Below, one piece after another: positions 49,973-60,199 of a DNA stretch of 64,000 nucleotides. The stretch's first letter is position 1. Each line of letters begins with the position of its first letter. A program made the position numbers and the translations under genes. This stretch comes from Symsagittifera roscoffensis (lineage: Eukaryota > Xenacoelomorpha > Acoela > Convolutidae): assembly GCF_963678635.1 (NCBI RefSeq), contig NC_087062.1:13932670-13996669 (forward strand), given 5' to 3'. The notes beneath the pieces were generated by a model. That model was not told the origin of the DNA, searched no databases, and was given only the letters and a program-made list of their open reading frames with translations.

Positions 49973-52578
49973 AATTATTAATTTTTCTCCAACTCCTTTT
50001 TCTAGTAACCTCAAATCAAAACATAAACCCTTCCCCTCGTACAGGACCACAAGATTTATTAGTAACACATTACGATTGCGAAGAAAATGAACAAAAAACA
50101 CTACACAAATATGCAATAAATCAAGTATCACAATGTGAAACAGAACCACAAGCTATAGAAACCACAGATATAATAGCAACACTCTATTCAAAAGCCCGAG
50201 CAACAACAGTTACAGGTTATAAATTCACAGCGACATTTTCCGAAAAGAAAGTACATTGTTCACAAGTCTCGAACGGAAACAAAAACCGACTTGACCATGA
50301 ATCATTCTATCAAAGTAATATAGAACGCCTTTTACATCTCAACCCCGACGATTGTAAAAATGAATTACTTAGACTAAACATCACACAAAATAAAAACTCC
50401 CAAAGAAAATTAGTTAATTTTCAAGTTTTTTCAGACTCTGTACACCAATCACAACTTGAAAGACATCAAGGACATATAAAACTAGACGAAAAATACCCGT
50501 ATAACGGCGCACACGGACGATTAACCTATGACCTACATGATAAACATTGGATACCACACATTGGTATAAATAACCCATCAAACTGCAAAGCAGACACGAA
50601 AAATAAAGGATACCAAGAAATAATGTTTTTCGATTGGAAAATACAACTCGAAAAAATACAACTCACACGAGATTTATCTGATAATACAATGATCTATCAA
50701 GGAATCCGACTACCTTGTAAAAATGATCAAGGATATTGCGACCCTACAACAAGAACACAAGCAACAATTGTTTGGTTCCCCGAAGATACATGTACAACAT
50801 TTCAAGTAGCAAAAATACACGCTCGTATGATAAAATTTCACGAAAAATATTTCATACAATCAATTCCTTATGAACAAGTCCATCCATCACGCAAACTAAG
50901 TTCCGATTTTAGAAACATAGACAATATAGAAAATAAATTGACACGTTTTCAAATATATCAAGAAACAGAACTTGCATGTAAATACAGGAATCCACTTCAC
51001 AGAACACAATACTCTGAAATATTAGTTGAATACGAAAAAGGATTCGACATGACCACTGGAAAAGTAAAAATCGACCCATATGCCACAGGTCATCCTCTAA
51101 ACGAAGGAACATCCTATATACCAGTTAATTTTGAAAAAAGTAACGGACAACCTGGTGGACATCTAAAACCTTATGACACCAGAAGCACACGCTTACAAGA
51201 ATTATCACTAATGAATACTACATATTTCGGTAATATCCACTATGATATTCATTTGGATATGAAACTAGACTATACAATTAGCCGCATTTTTCAAGAAATG
51301 TCACTCTCCGAATTAGAAACACTACACCAACTATGCGAATTAGAACGAACACAAATATTACAATCACTTGCACTAGCAGTATTAAAAATACCCTATGCAG
51401 GATACTTATTATCAGGAAATAGATCAAATTTTTTAGACTACGAAGGAAACATCTTATGGTTTTATACTTGTACCAAAAAAGTATCACCACTATACGTTTT
51501 TGAAGATAAACGATGTTATAAAAGAATCCCTATCTTTTATAAGAATAAAGTACATTTCGTGGATACACTTTCACGAAGAACCTATTTCTGGGATACCGCA
51601 GTCCCATGTGGATCAGAAAATAGCCACAATGTAGTACAACTAAACCCTGATGAAAATAAATATTATCTTCTCACTCCATATCCCACATTAATGCAATCAC
51701 TCAAAAAATTTTCACCAGAAAGCATTCGCGCTATCGCTCGAAACCCAAATATAGACTTACAATCATTAGGAATCTATTCAAAATCAGATATTCAACATCA
51801 CATTAGAACACAACAATTCCAAGAATTATTAACACAAATGGACACTATACAAAGACAATCAATAGACCAAAATTTACGCAAACTTGCAGAAACCGCAGGT
51901 TTTGCCGATATCTACACCCAAGACTATAGCGGATATTTTAAAGACATTAAAGATTATATATATCTAAACGGCGAAAAATACCGTCCCCAAGATATATCAC
52001 CAATTAACATTTTTAGCTTTGTTACACTCAAAAATGAGATCCTAGATTTTCTAGGATGGCCCTACTACATCTTAGAAAAATTGACTATTTTATACGCAAT
52101 GTTTAACTTTATTGGATTTCTTTTCTCACTCTTAAAAGGAATCTACAACACATGTGCTATACACACACAAGTAAACAGACAAGCAAGCGTAGCACGCATA
52201 CTCTTTGCAGGATTTTTTGGAATTTTTTCCACATCTATAAACAAAATTCTTTTAGACGCACAAATAAAAGAATATAACACAAAAATAACAACACGACAAA
52301 ATACATACGACGAAGAACATAACAATGTCGACACACAGCCAACGGCACCACAACTACCACCCCTACCAAATAATCATCCACTATCCCTAGTCCCACGAAA
52401 TTTTCGAAATTTAGCAATCACACATAATCCAAATTTTCGACTCAATACATCGCAAAGTCCCGTCCAACATATAATGACACATCAATCACAAGATGATAAT
52501 ACTTATGAACAAATTATTGAACAGCCCCATACCACCGCTTTTCAATCTCAAAATAATAATTTTTTTAGCCCACGATGA
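49960..52578 (+). CDS. Envelope-like class I membrane glycoprotein
   Basis: 872 codons from ATG 49960. Residues 1-18 (MYILKLLIFLQLLFLVTS) are a signal peptide. A large Cys-containing ectodomain follows, with early motifs YDCEEN, VSQCETE and KVHCSQ, several N-x-S/T sites, and a middle part with WFPEDTCTT and WFYTCTKK. A hydrophobic span at about 703-735 (LTILYAMFNFIGFLFSLLKG) is the transmembrane anchor, followed by a second hydrophobic patch near 744-760 and a ~110-residue Pro/Asn/Gln-rich tail. There is no furin-type site I would defend. The early Cys pattern and helical region before the anchor recall chuvirus/mononegavirus-type glycoproteins captured by other LTR elements; I rate that as a guess. 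The role would be cell attachment and fusion. The ORF is intact and ends in an ATGA overlap with the next ORF. Confidence 0.78.
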   Translation: MYILKLLIFLQLLFLVTSNQNINPSPRTGPQDLLVTHYDCEENEQKTLHKYAINQVSQCETEPQAIETTDIIATLYSKARATTVTGYKFTATFSEKKVHCSQVSNGNKNRLDHESFYQSNIERLLHLNPDDCKNELLRLNITQNKNSQRKLVNFQVFSDSVHQSQLERHQGHIKLDEKYPYNGAHGRLTYDLHDKHWIPHIGINNPSNCKADTKNKGYQEIMFFDWKIQLEKIQLTRDLSDNTMIYQGIRLPCKNDQGYCDPTTRTQATIVWFPEDTCTTFQVAKIHARMIKFHEKYFIQSIPYEQVHPSRKLSSDFRNIDNIENKLTRFQIYQETELACKYRNPLHRTQYSEILVEYEKGFDMTTGKVKIDPYATGHPLNEGTSYIPVNFEKSNGQPGGHLKPYDTRSTRLQELSLMNTTYFGNIHYDIHLDMKLDYTISRIFQEMSLSELETLHQLCELERTQILQSLALAVLKIPYAGYLLSGNRSNFLDYEGNILWFYTCTKKVSPLYVFEDKRCYKRIPIFYKNKVHFVDTLSRRTYFWDTAVPCGSENSHNVVQLNPDENKYYLLTPYPTLMQSLKKFSPESIRAIARNPNIDLQSLGIYSKSDIQHHIRTQQFQELLTQMDTIQRQSIDQNLRKLAETAGFADIYTQDYSGYFKDIKDYIYLNGEKYRPQDISPINIFSFVTLKNEILDFLGWPYYILEKLTILYAMFNFIGFLFSLLKGIYNTCAIHTQVNRQASVARILFAGFFGIFSTSINKILLDAQIKEYNTKITTRQNTYDEEHNNVDTQPTAPQLPPLPNNHPLSLVPRNFRNLAITHNPNFRLNTSQSPVQHIMTHQSQDDNTYEQIIEQPHTTAFQSQNNNFFSPR

Positions 52579-54374
52579 GCCGCCAACTTGGATCACTACA
52601 CCGATCAAATTCCCATCCAACCAATCTTACCTCTTCAATCCCAATCATACCACTTTTTGCTTTTCCGCCACCCGATTTTCCATCTAGCAATGTAACATCA
52701 GGCATGAATTCCGACACTAACTCACATATTTCAGTTTTATACTCCATCTCACAGCTAAATAACCCGAATATTGAAACCCCCGATGAATTTGCCGACTCAG
52801 AACCATCCCCATCCAATAATTTTCATAACCCTTCTAATTTTTCTCAACCTCCTTTTCAACCCATATTGTCAAATAACCCTGACCCAATCACTCCGACACC
52901 CTCTTATGCTTCCCAAGTTACCCCAACCTACTCCTCATACCAATCTGACCAATCATCTCATTCTCCAGACACCCCCCGAATCTCCCCAGAGCTAGATAAT
53001 TTTATTACCCTCCAACAGCAACCCTACCACCTTAACACCCCGACCATAAACCAAATCTCCTCCACTACAAATTCATCCAATCCCCCTACACCCTCTTCAA
53101 ATTATACTGAATCATTAACACCATCATCCACATCCACTATATCTTCACTAAACACTAATAGAGCTTACCGCACTTTTAAAAGAAAATTCCCCAACCATCC
53201 TTTCCCAGCAAAACCAGGAACAGCCCGTGAATACATCAACCACCCCCAGCATACTAACACTAAAGAATTTTTAGCTATCACTTTACCCTCATTTCCACAA
53301 TACACCTTAAACACCCCTCACGACGCTAACGAAACACGCAACTTTGTAGATGAATACGTTTTAATGCCCACTCTCTCTTGGACCTCATACTATCATTTCA
53401 CTAACCCTCTTTGCTTACCTTTATCCAGCACTGCCATCGATATAGACCGAAACAAAGACATGCTATATCGACTAACTACACCACTAACCGCTAGACAATT
53501 TACTTACGTTGGATATAAAAAATCACTAAAAATACACACTGCACCTAGAGCTAATGAATATACACTAGAATACTACGATCACAACATCATTAGAGCTAAC
53601 CAAGATCAATTCTTAGACGACGATCGCTTCGCTAATCCACAAATCACCGAGAAATTTTTCATCAAGACACCATATATATTTACACTAAACATCTTCGACC
53701 GCAAGTTTGATCACATTATTTCAGAAGCACTAACAGACACACAAGCATACGAAAGTTTTAAAGAACGCTTCCAAATATTTTCACTAACCTTTCATTTCCT
53801 TGCACCACACGAAAGAGATTTACACTGCTCACACGATATTATGTTGCGCACTAAACAAACACATACATACAGTTACTATCGTTTCATCCAAAATCACTTT
53901 GACCTCCACACACCCTCTAGACAACCACACCATCGTTTCCAATTCATCAATTCAAAATACACTTCACCATATTTCCTAAATTTCACATATTGTATTAAAG
54001 ACACTAACCTCCATGGTATTCTTCGTAATTATGACCCCATAACCCAAATGTACATTTTCTGCCCCATCACCAAGACCTTCAACGCCGAAGAATCCCGACC
54101 CTTCCTTATCCCGCACGAATTCCTACAACCTATAGAAATCCCAATTTTAGAATTCATCCACAACACTAAATTTAACCACAAATTATATAACTTAATCCAA
54201 AACACACCTTATGAGTTTGCAGTAGGCACTGAAGAACTAACCACTATTAAGGCACTTCAATTGCTTTGGCCACTGCTTCAAACTAAAAATATCATCCGCA
54301 TCTTAGCTAAACTACTAACAACTTCAGAACTAATTCACGACATCTTCCCCCACGGTTTTTTCCCCGACGACTAA
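52575..54374 (+). CDS. Unidentified 599-residue protein, start overlapping the envelope stop (ATGA)
   Basis: ATG 52575-52577 overlaps the envelope TGA 52576-52578, the arrangement used for coupled termination-reinitiation in several viruses. Residues 1 to about 200 are Ser/Pro/Thr/Asn-rich and disordered; residues about 200-599 are globular-looking with many aromatic residues (FPNHPFPAKPGTAREYI, LSWTSYYHFTNPLCLPL, FSLTFHFLAPHERDLHC, CPITKTFNAEESRPFL). No signal peptide, membrane segment, zinc knuckle or enzyme motif. The disordered-then-globular layout is shared with the ATG-less ORF. I do not recognise it. A consensus splice donor lies directly after its stop. Confidence 0.65.
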   Translation: MSRQLGSLHRSNSHPTNLTSSIPIIPLFAFPPPDFPSSNVTSGMNSDTNSHISVLYSISQLNNPNIETPDEFADSEPSPSNNFHNPSNFSQPPFQPILSNNPDPITPTPSYASQVTPTYSSYQSDQSSHSPDTPRISPELDNFITLQQQPYHLNTPTINQISSTTNSSNPPTPSSNYTESLTPSSTSTISSLNTNRAYRTFKRKFPNHPFPAKPGTAREYINHPQHTNTKEFLAITLPSFPQYTLNTPHDANETRNFVDEYVLMPTLSWTSYYHFTNPLCLPLSSTAIDIDRNKDMLYRLTTPLTARQFTYVGYKKSLKIHTAPRANEYTLEYYDHNIIRANQDQFLDDDRFANPQITEKFFIKTPYIFTLNIFDRKFDHIISEALTDTQAYESFKERFQIFSLTFHFLAPHERDLHCSHDIMLRTKQTHTYSYYRFIQNHFDLHTPSRQPHHRFQFINSKYTSPYFLNFTYCIKDTNLHGILRNYDPITQMYIFCPITKTFNAEESRPFLIPHEFLQPIEIPILEFIHNTKFNHKLYNLIQNTPYEFAVGTEELTTIKALQLLWPLLQTKNIIRILAKLLTTSELIHDIFPHGFFPDD

Positions 54375-55933
54375 CAGGTAAGTATGAATTAAATGAATAT
54401 AACTAACTAATTGAAATATTAAAAAACTCACCATTCTTTATTCATGTTTTCATTAGATTTTTAGCTTTCATCCGACAATCACCTACAAAAACCACAAAAG
54501 AAACAATAAAAATCACAATCTTCATCAAACAATTTTAAAATTCTCTTAATCTCCTACACTTATAAATTTCTAAATTTAATATCAATGCAATAAATTCATC
54601 TATAATCTTTTCCCCCAAAGCAGTAAATCTAATTATGATGAAAATTTGTATCTTAAAATTCCCCCATAACTAGCAGTAAATTTCCAAATTCTATGCAGTA
54701 AATTAATAAAATGCAATTGCAGTACTAACCTTTTGATATTTTCATTCATTCGCACAGAAATTCTATCCACACTCGCACAGCTCGCCCACGAAGAATTGTT
54801 TAAAATAATGAATTTCAGTTTCAAGTTTTCACACTCAACAACTCTAACATACAATAACATGTTTCAAACTTTCCTTTAACCCGGTTGGAAAGGAATCATA
54901 TACTAAACAAAACTAACCAACGCAGCTTACTAAATACCACAAATCATAGAATAACAGCATGACTTAGAAAAGGAAACCAACGGTACCCAAACCGGATTAA
55001 CCCAGTTTAAAACTGGATAATTTATTCTTTTGAAGACTATTACAAAGTCTTAGAAAGAAATAATAAAACACAAAAAAGTCGAAAGACAAACCCATACCAC
55101 AAACAATTTGCTTTTTGGAAAAAGTACATAACCAACAAGACATAAGTAAAACCACAACAAACCCAACATAAAACGTTGTCACATAACAGGACCCCTCACA
55201 AACACCGCATGAAATCATACTCCCACTCCTGGCCTAACCCACCAGGAAAGGACGTCCTGAGCATGCTCTATAGCCGGCCTAACCCACCGCGCTACATCCA
55301 CGCTTTGTGACCACACCTTTATTTTTAATAAGAGCTACTCAAGGGTGAGTAACTCTTCAAAATAACCGAACTAAAACAAAAAGCTTTTGTGAAAACAACT
55401 AACTAAAATCATTATTAAAAAATATTAAACTAATAAGAGTTTTATAAAATGTAAAATCACATGATGCAATATATAGATCAGAATACAACACCAAGGACGA
55501 ACATCAAAAGACAAGACGACCTCACTACACTCGAGAGAGAATGACCAACTACAATCGATATGCCGCTCACAATCACAACTCAAAGGATTTAGAGTACGAC
55601 TTGACCTCGCAGAAAAGGACTTCATTGAACTAGACCAATGACCACCTCGATGTTCAAGTATACGTACAGATCCGAGTAACCAGGCATCCCCTCCACGCAC
55701 AATCTCCACGCCATTCCCAAACTAGATCATACACAAAAGAAGTTCTCCACGCAGAACAGAAAAACCTGACATAGCCAACCATTCTGGAATCAGAATTGAC
55801 TTTGTTGCAGAGACTCAGTCGTTGTCACAAGAAGAAGCGAAAGAAATATGATGTTCGCCAAATACCAACGTCCATCATCCATCCTTGAATTACAGAAGAA
55901 CTGTTCTAAAAAACTCTGTAAAACCCGGATGGG
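54375..55933 (+). other. 3' non-coding region of the 12.3-kb element, beginning with a consensus splice donor
   Basis: CAG|GTAAGT at 54375-54383 follows the TAA stop at once. The rest, about 1.5 kb, has stops in all frames. A paired 'CTAACCCACCxGGAAAGGA / CCGGCCTAACCCACC' motif lies at 55232-55300. No convincing polypurine tract precedes the 3' LTR; the nearest is GGATGGG. Confidence 0.55.
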
Positions 55934-56341
55934 TGGAACCTGATCTAAACTATATTTTATGATTGGATAAATTAAATGTTTTACCAATGTAAAGTATTTA
56001 ATATTAACCAATCATGATCCATCTAACTAACAACCCACTTATTTGTAAGTGCTGAAGTTACTTGTAATTTCAGCACCAGAGAGATTTGAATTTAACTTAG
56101 AAATTAGTTGGACTCTCCCGAGCACTTCAGCAGCCGCAATAAACCAGTATACCCTAGATCTATTGAGCCTAGCAGAGACTAGTTAAACAACCTGAGACTA
56201 GATAGTATAAGAGTAAGATTAGGATCGGTATTAGACTAAGAAGTTGCACGAATCTATCCGGCCGAAAATAAGATAGCGTGACGAGCAGACGGTGTACCCT
56301 ATCCGAAATTACTCTATGAGTTACACTTCGGTCATAACTCA
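55934..56341 (+). repeat. 3' LTR of the 12.3-kb element
   Basis: 408 bp, identical by eye to 44057-44464, including AATAAA at 56138-56143, which would end the transcript. GTTC of the TSD follows. Confidence 0.92.
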
Positions 56342-56345
56342 GTTC

Positions 56346-56993
56346 GTAATAATATACTAAGCTGATCGCTCGTGTCAAAATGAATGGTCTAAAAGCATAA
56401 AGGAATCGGGAAATATCGGGACATGTTTTAAGAATTTGATATATGTTCTGGTAGATCCTACTGTTTACAAAGTGGTAAAGTAGCTCAACATTTAGAAGCG
56501 CATATGTTCGGTCTAGCTGAAATACTAGTTTCATATGTCCCAGCATACAGAAGATTCAAGACATAAACAATATGGTGATACACATGATAGAGATATTTAA
56601 GTACACGTCCGACCATGATACTTATGTTGACTGAATAAATCAAAAAAATTATTACCAATCTTCGTTAAAATTATTGTTATGCAACAAAATTCTTAAGAAC
56701 CGGAAATCTTACTAATTTAACTTCAAGAAGACTTCATGAAAATGTGTTTTTCGGAGCCCAAACTAATTAATATTTAGAAAAAAAACTTCTCAGCCAGAGT
56801 GTTGAAAAAACTTGAAAAACATATTGCCTTAAAATTGTTTTTGTATGATTTTTCAAAGAAATTAAAGCAACATTTTTCTTGATGGGTTTTTGATTCAAAC
56901 CAACCAATTTCGATTTCGAAATTTTTGGTTTTCTGTTCTAGATTTTGTCTCAAGGACAACCACGAGCGAATCATGCCATTTCTTCCATTGCAG
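56346..56993. other. Rest of host intron 4
   Basis: AT-rich and without a coding region I can support; it ends with a strong acceptor, TTTCTTCCATTGCAG. Confidence 0.5.
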
Positions 56994-57055
56994 GGAATCA
57001 TTAGAGCCGACTCTCGCAAGGGAATCTTGGGAAGTATGGAGGAACTCTTTGACAG
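56994..57055 (+). CDS. Host exon 5 (62 bp)
   Basis: Between acceptor CCATTGCAG and donor GACAG|GTACGG. Frame 0 gives GIIRADSRKGILGSMEELFD plus two bases (AG) of a split codon. The next exon supplies A, making Arg. The entry phase matches the donor of exon 4 at 10771, so I place it in the same gene, with a 46-kb intron; this link is inferred from phase and strand only. Confidence 0.65.
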
Positions 57056-57395
57056 GTACGGTGACCACATATAAAAAACAAATCAACCCTCCCAAATAAA
57101 AAACTGTTTCCTTAGCATAAATTATCTTTTTCCTACGAATTCGTTGTCGTTATTCACGTTAATTATCATTGATCTATTCATCTACATCAAGACTGTATCT
57201 GCTCAATTTCTTCGCAGCCAGAAATCTCTAAAAATAGTTTGTTTTTTGGACTATCCTTTTCGATCAATATTTTCTAGCAATTATTAAAACTATAAATATC
57301 CAAGTGGCAAAGTACTATGACGTACAACCTGTTCAGTATTTACGAAGCATCGATATTGTGCCTCTCATGACAGAGGGTACATATTACAGAATATC

Positions 57396-57654
57396 TGTGA
57401 GGTAACAAGGCCAAGGTCATTCTGTCTTCAGTGTAAGGTAACAAGGATGTAGTGAGGTGCATTATGGAACTTTATGATTTTTACGTATTATGTATTACAA
57501 TGTTTTGTTATGCTACCAAGGTCAGCATCATAGTGGTGGTAAACCATGCGTGTTGCCAGCGCCGCTGGTGACCGAAAATAATTTAAGTTGTTCTTTTACG
57601 TTTTCTTTATTAACCATTAGACCTTATTACACCTTCAATGATTATACTTCTACA
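57396..57654 (+). repeat. 5' LTR of the Mag-like element
   Basis: Begins TGTGAGGTAACAAGGCCAAGG and ends ACTTCTACA. It aligns over its length with 62173-62429, sharing GGTGACCG, ACCAAGGTCAGCATCATAG and TTACGTTTTCTTTATTAAC. Confidence 0.8.
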
Positions 57655-58736
57655 TGGCGCAGTCAGAAACGGATTCGAGCTACCGTTCAGTGGATGTTTT
57701 CTGGAATGGACCGACTCAAGAGCCGCCGGTACCCTGGGAAGGTTGGGCGCAAAATTTCAACTCATCGTGATTGCCAAGGAAGAGATCGATATTGACGATA
57801 TATTTGCTGAAAATACCGTACCTGAGAATGCGTACCTGGCCTTGGAAGAACCACATGGAACGGAGGAAGGTCAAGTGAGAAAAGCGAGAGAGAGAGAGAG
57901 GCGCGTAACGAAACAGCAGTGCGATTGTGGAGAGAAGAAGAAAGCCGCCGGTCGGACGACGAGAAGAGATTGTTTAAAGTAACTACCAGGGAAAAAGCGG
58001 ATAAACGGCTAAAGTCAAAGTTGCTTCTATCTTTTTTTTGACAGAGCTACACTTGAACCTAGCTTGTGCAAATAAACTTCACAGAGTTGTGGAAGTTGAC
58101 TGTAGATGCTTTTATGAAAGAAGCAAATGTTACTAAACGTAGATTTATTCTATTCGGAAGAAAACAACAGGAGAACCAGGAGGTGGAACAAGTCTACGAG
58201 CATTCAGTGATTTATCCCGCGGCTGTAATTTTGGTCCGAAGGAGGAGTCCATAGTTCGGGACGTGTTTATTTTCAATTTGCGAAATGAAGAAACTCGTAA
58301 GCAGCTATGCATGGAAACATTGCTACCATCAGATGCGTTTTAATTTACAGTGGTGAGGGAGAGATATATAAGAGAGTTATGTATAAGGTGACAGAGATGT
58401 ATAAGAGAGTTATCAGGGGCCGCCGAAGTTCAGGAGACGTAAGTTTGCCTCAGGGCGACCGAATAACAGGGGAGGCCAACAGTGAGGGTACATAAAAAGA
58501 TAACTAGTGAACGAGGTGAGGGGCCAGAGGCAAAGCAAGTGTCATAATTGTGGACATTGGTTAAAACCGAAGCTTCGGGAACACCGAGTTCTGAAACAAA
58601 TACCCTTTGTAACAACTGCAGTGCGCATGGAAATATTGCGAAATATTGTAAAATCGACGAATCGGAATTTAAACAATACGAAACGAATGTAACGATGAAG
58701 AGAAAGGTGATGAGGAAATTGGCGTATTCGCAATAG
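57654..58736 (+). pseudogene. Gag remnant of the Mag-like element
   Basis: Starts at ATG 57654, whose last two bases are also the first two of the primer-binding site (MAQSETDSSYRSVDVF...). It breaks after about 38 codons and resumes in other frames: 58080-58250 (LWKLTVDAFMKEANV ... LFGRKQQENQEVEQVY), FNLRNEETRKQLCMETL near 58270-58340, and a zinc knuckle remnant near 58590-58660 (TLCNNCSAHGNIAKYC) in which the knuckle His is replaced by Asn. The order and motifs fit a Mag-type Gag, inactive. Confidence 0.65.
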
Positions 58737-59281
58737 GAAAGGTGCAGGACAAAACTGGTAATGAAAATAGGAAAATACTAGATGTTCAAATGGACAAAAA
58801 CCGTTGACATACGGAATTGCAGATAAATTGCGCTAGTCCGGTCTCTTTTAACTCACAGACGAAATTGCACAAAAATAAAACAAAGAACAGATTTATATTT
58901 TTTCGGTCCCGAGCCATTTGAAAAATGCATTCTACAGTGCGACGGATGATACAATCAAGATAATCTGAAGATTTTTTATCGATATTAGATCCGAAGCATG
59001 GTTGTCAAAAAAGTTGAACTGTTTATTAAAGAGAGCAACCAAAGAGATTTACTTGGTAATAATGTCGTAACACACTTAGGAATGAAATTTCGGCAGAAGC
59101 CGATAGCTCGCTCAGTCAACGAGGTAGAGCAGGTAGTGACTGCTTGGGGATGCAATACTCTCCAATTCAACGTAAGTTCGTTAAATTCCTTATGCAAAAT
59201 TCATGGACTTGTTTGAACGCAAAGGAGTACTGAAAAACTGTGAAGTAATAACGAATTTTCATGAACCATGGCGCCCAATAC

Positions 59282-59644
59282 AGGTAAAGGGAAACAGCTT
59301 CCAATTCACATATTGCCATCGATAATTTGCTAAAGGAGGGCCACAATGTGAAGTTGGGAAACTGTACGGAAAATTGTTTTATTTTATCGATGTTCATAAT
59401 CGCCAAACCCGATGGATCAATGAAATTAGCGTTAAATTCAAACATAAAAAAACTGATCTACGCGAATCGCTATCAGATGCCCAAAATGAATGAATTGGTT
59501 CATAACGGAGCTTTAGCGATTAGCGGAAACACTGCCGCTCCTATTTGGTTCTTAAGCATTGATCTAATGTACGTATATTCCCAGATGAAACTAAGGGATG
59601 CCACTAGCCGGCAATGTAACTTCAGTTTTGTGGGTGACCACTAA
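59282..59644 (+). pseudogene. Reverse transcriptase remnant of the Mag-like element
   Basis: Frame fragment from about 59327 to TAA 59644: FIIAKPDGSMKLALNSN, IYANRYQMPKMNELV and WFLSIDLMYVYSQMKLRDATSRQCNFSF, the fingers and first catalytic Asp region of a Ty3/gypsy RT. The YxDD region is missing; the sequence jumps to a downstream Pol part after 59700. Confidence 0.75.
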
Positions 59645-60199
59645 ACGGGAACATACCGGGAACCGAGGATAGACCGAATTTTACCGTTCAATTAAGATCA
59701 ACACATCCCAGGAAAGAATATGGTTTTAGTAGATTATTTGTCTTGACATGCAGTGGGAGTGAAACCGAAACTGTCAGAACTATACCTTTTCGTAGTACCA
59801 CAAGTTACTGCAATTAGTAGGCTGCTGAAATCATCGGCTAAACAAAACACTGTTGAGCATGATCGAAATAATGAAGTAATAGGTGGAAGAAAATTGGAAC
59901 AAAAATTACGTCATCGTAAAGAAGTTGCCGCGACGAAACTAACTGACGCGTTTCGAAACTTTCAATCCATCAAAATTTGTACTACTGGACACACACGCTT
60001 ACAAAAAATTGCAACTATTGTACTCTGTTGAATCTGATAAAGTTGAATCTCGATACTTCAAATACTGAGAAAAAGCAGAAAACCAGTGAGTTACCGACTA
60101 ATAACGTCCATGGTACTAATTCCTCAAAACCACCGTCGGCTGAAACGACCTTGTTTCAACTGAAAATGTTTCCGGTTACTTTGTTTGAAAGGCCGGAAC

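Larger units (their letters stand above)
44057..56341 (+). mobile_element. Young 12.3-kb retrovirus-like LTR element lacking RT, protease and integrase core, with envelope and accessory ORFs
   Basis: Two 408-bp LTRs, identical by eye, TG...CA ends, a 4-bp TSD and a long tRNA-complementary primer-binding site define an intact provirus structure. ORFs on the plus strand: 77 codons (leader), 155, 550, 62, 378 (no ATG), 872 and 599. The 550-codon ORF ends in an integrase C-terminal domain; I see no D-T-G, YxDD or DDE signature in any open frame between the LTRs. The coding strand is strikingly A-rich and G-poor. The likely history is an internal deletion of most of pol with later mobilisation in trans by a full-length relative, since identical LTRs mean the deleted form itself was recently integrated. 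The insertion is in sense with the host gene. Confidence 0.88.

Noticed and set aside
55232..55310. tRNA-like sequence on the minus strand (TAGCGCGGTGGGTTAGGC)
   Set aside because: A-box-like only; no B box or cloverleaf, and the motif is repeated within 60 bases.
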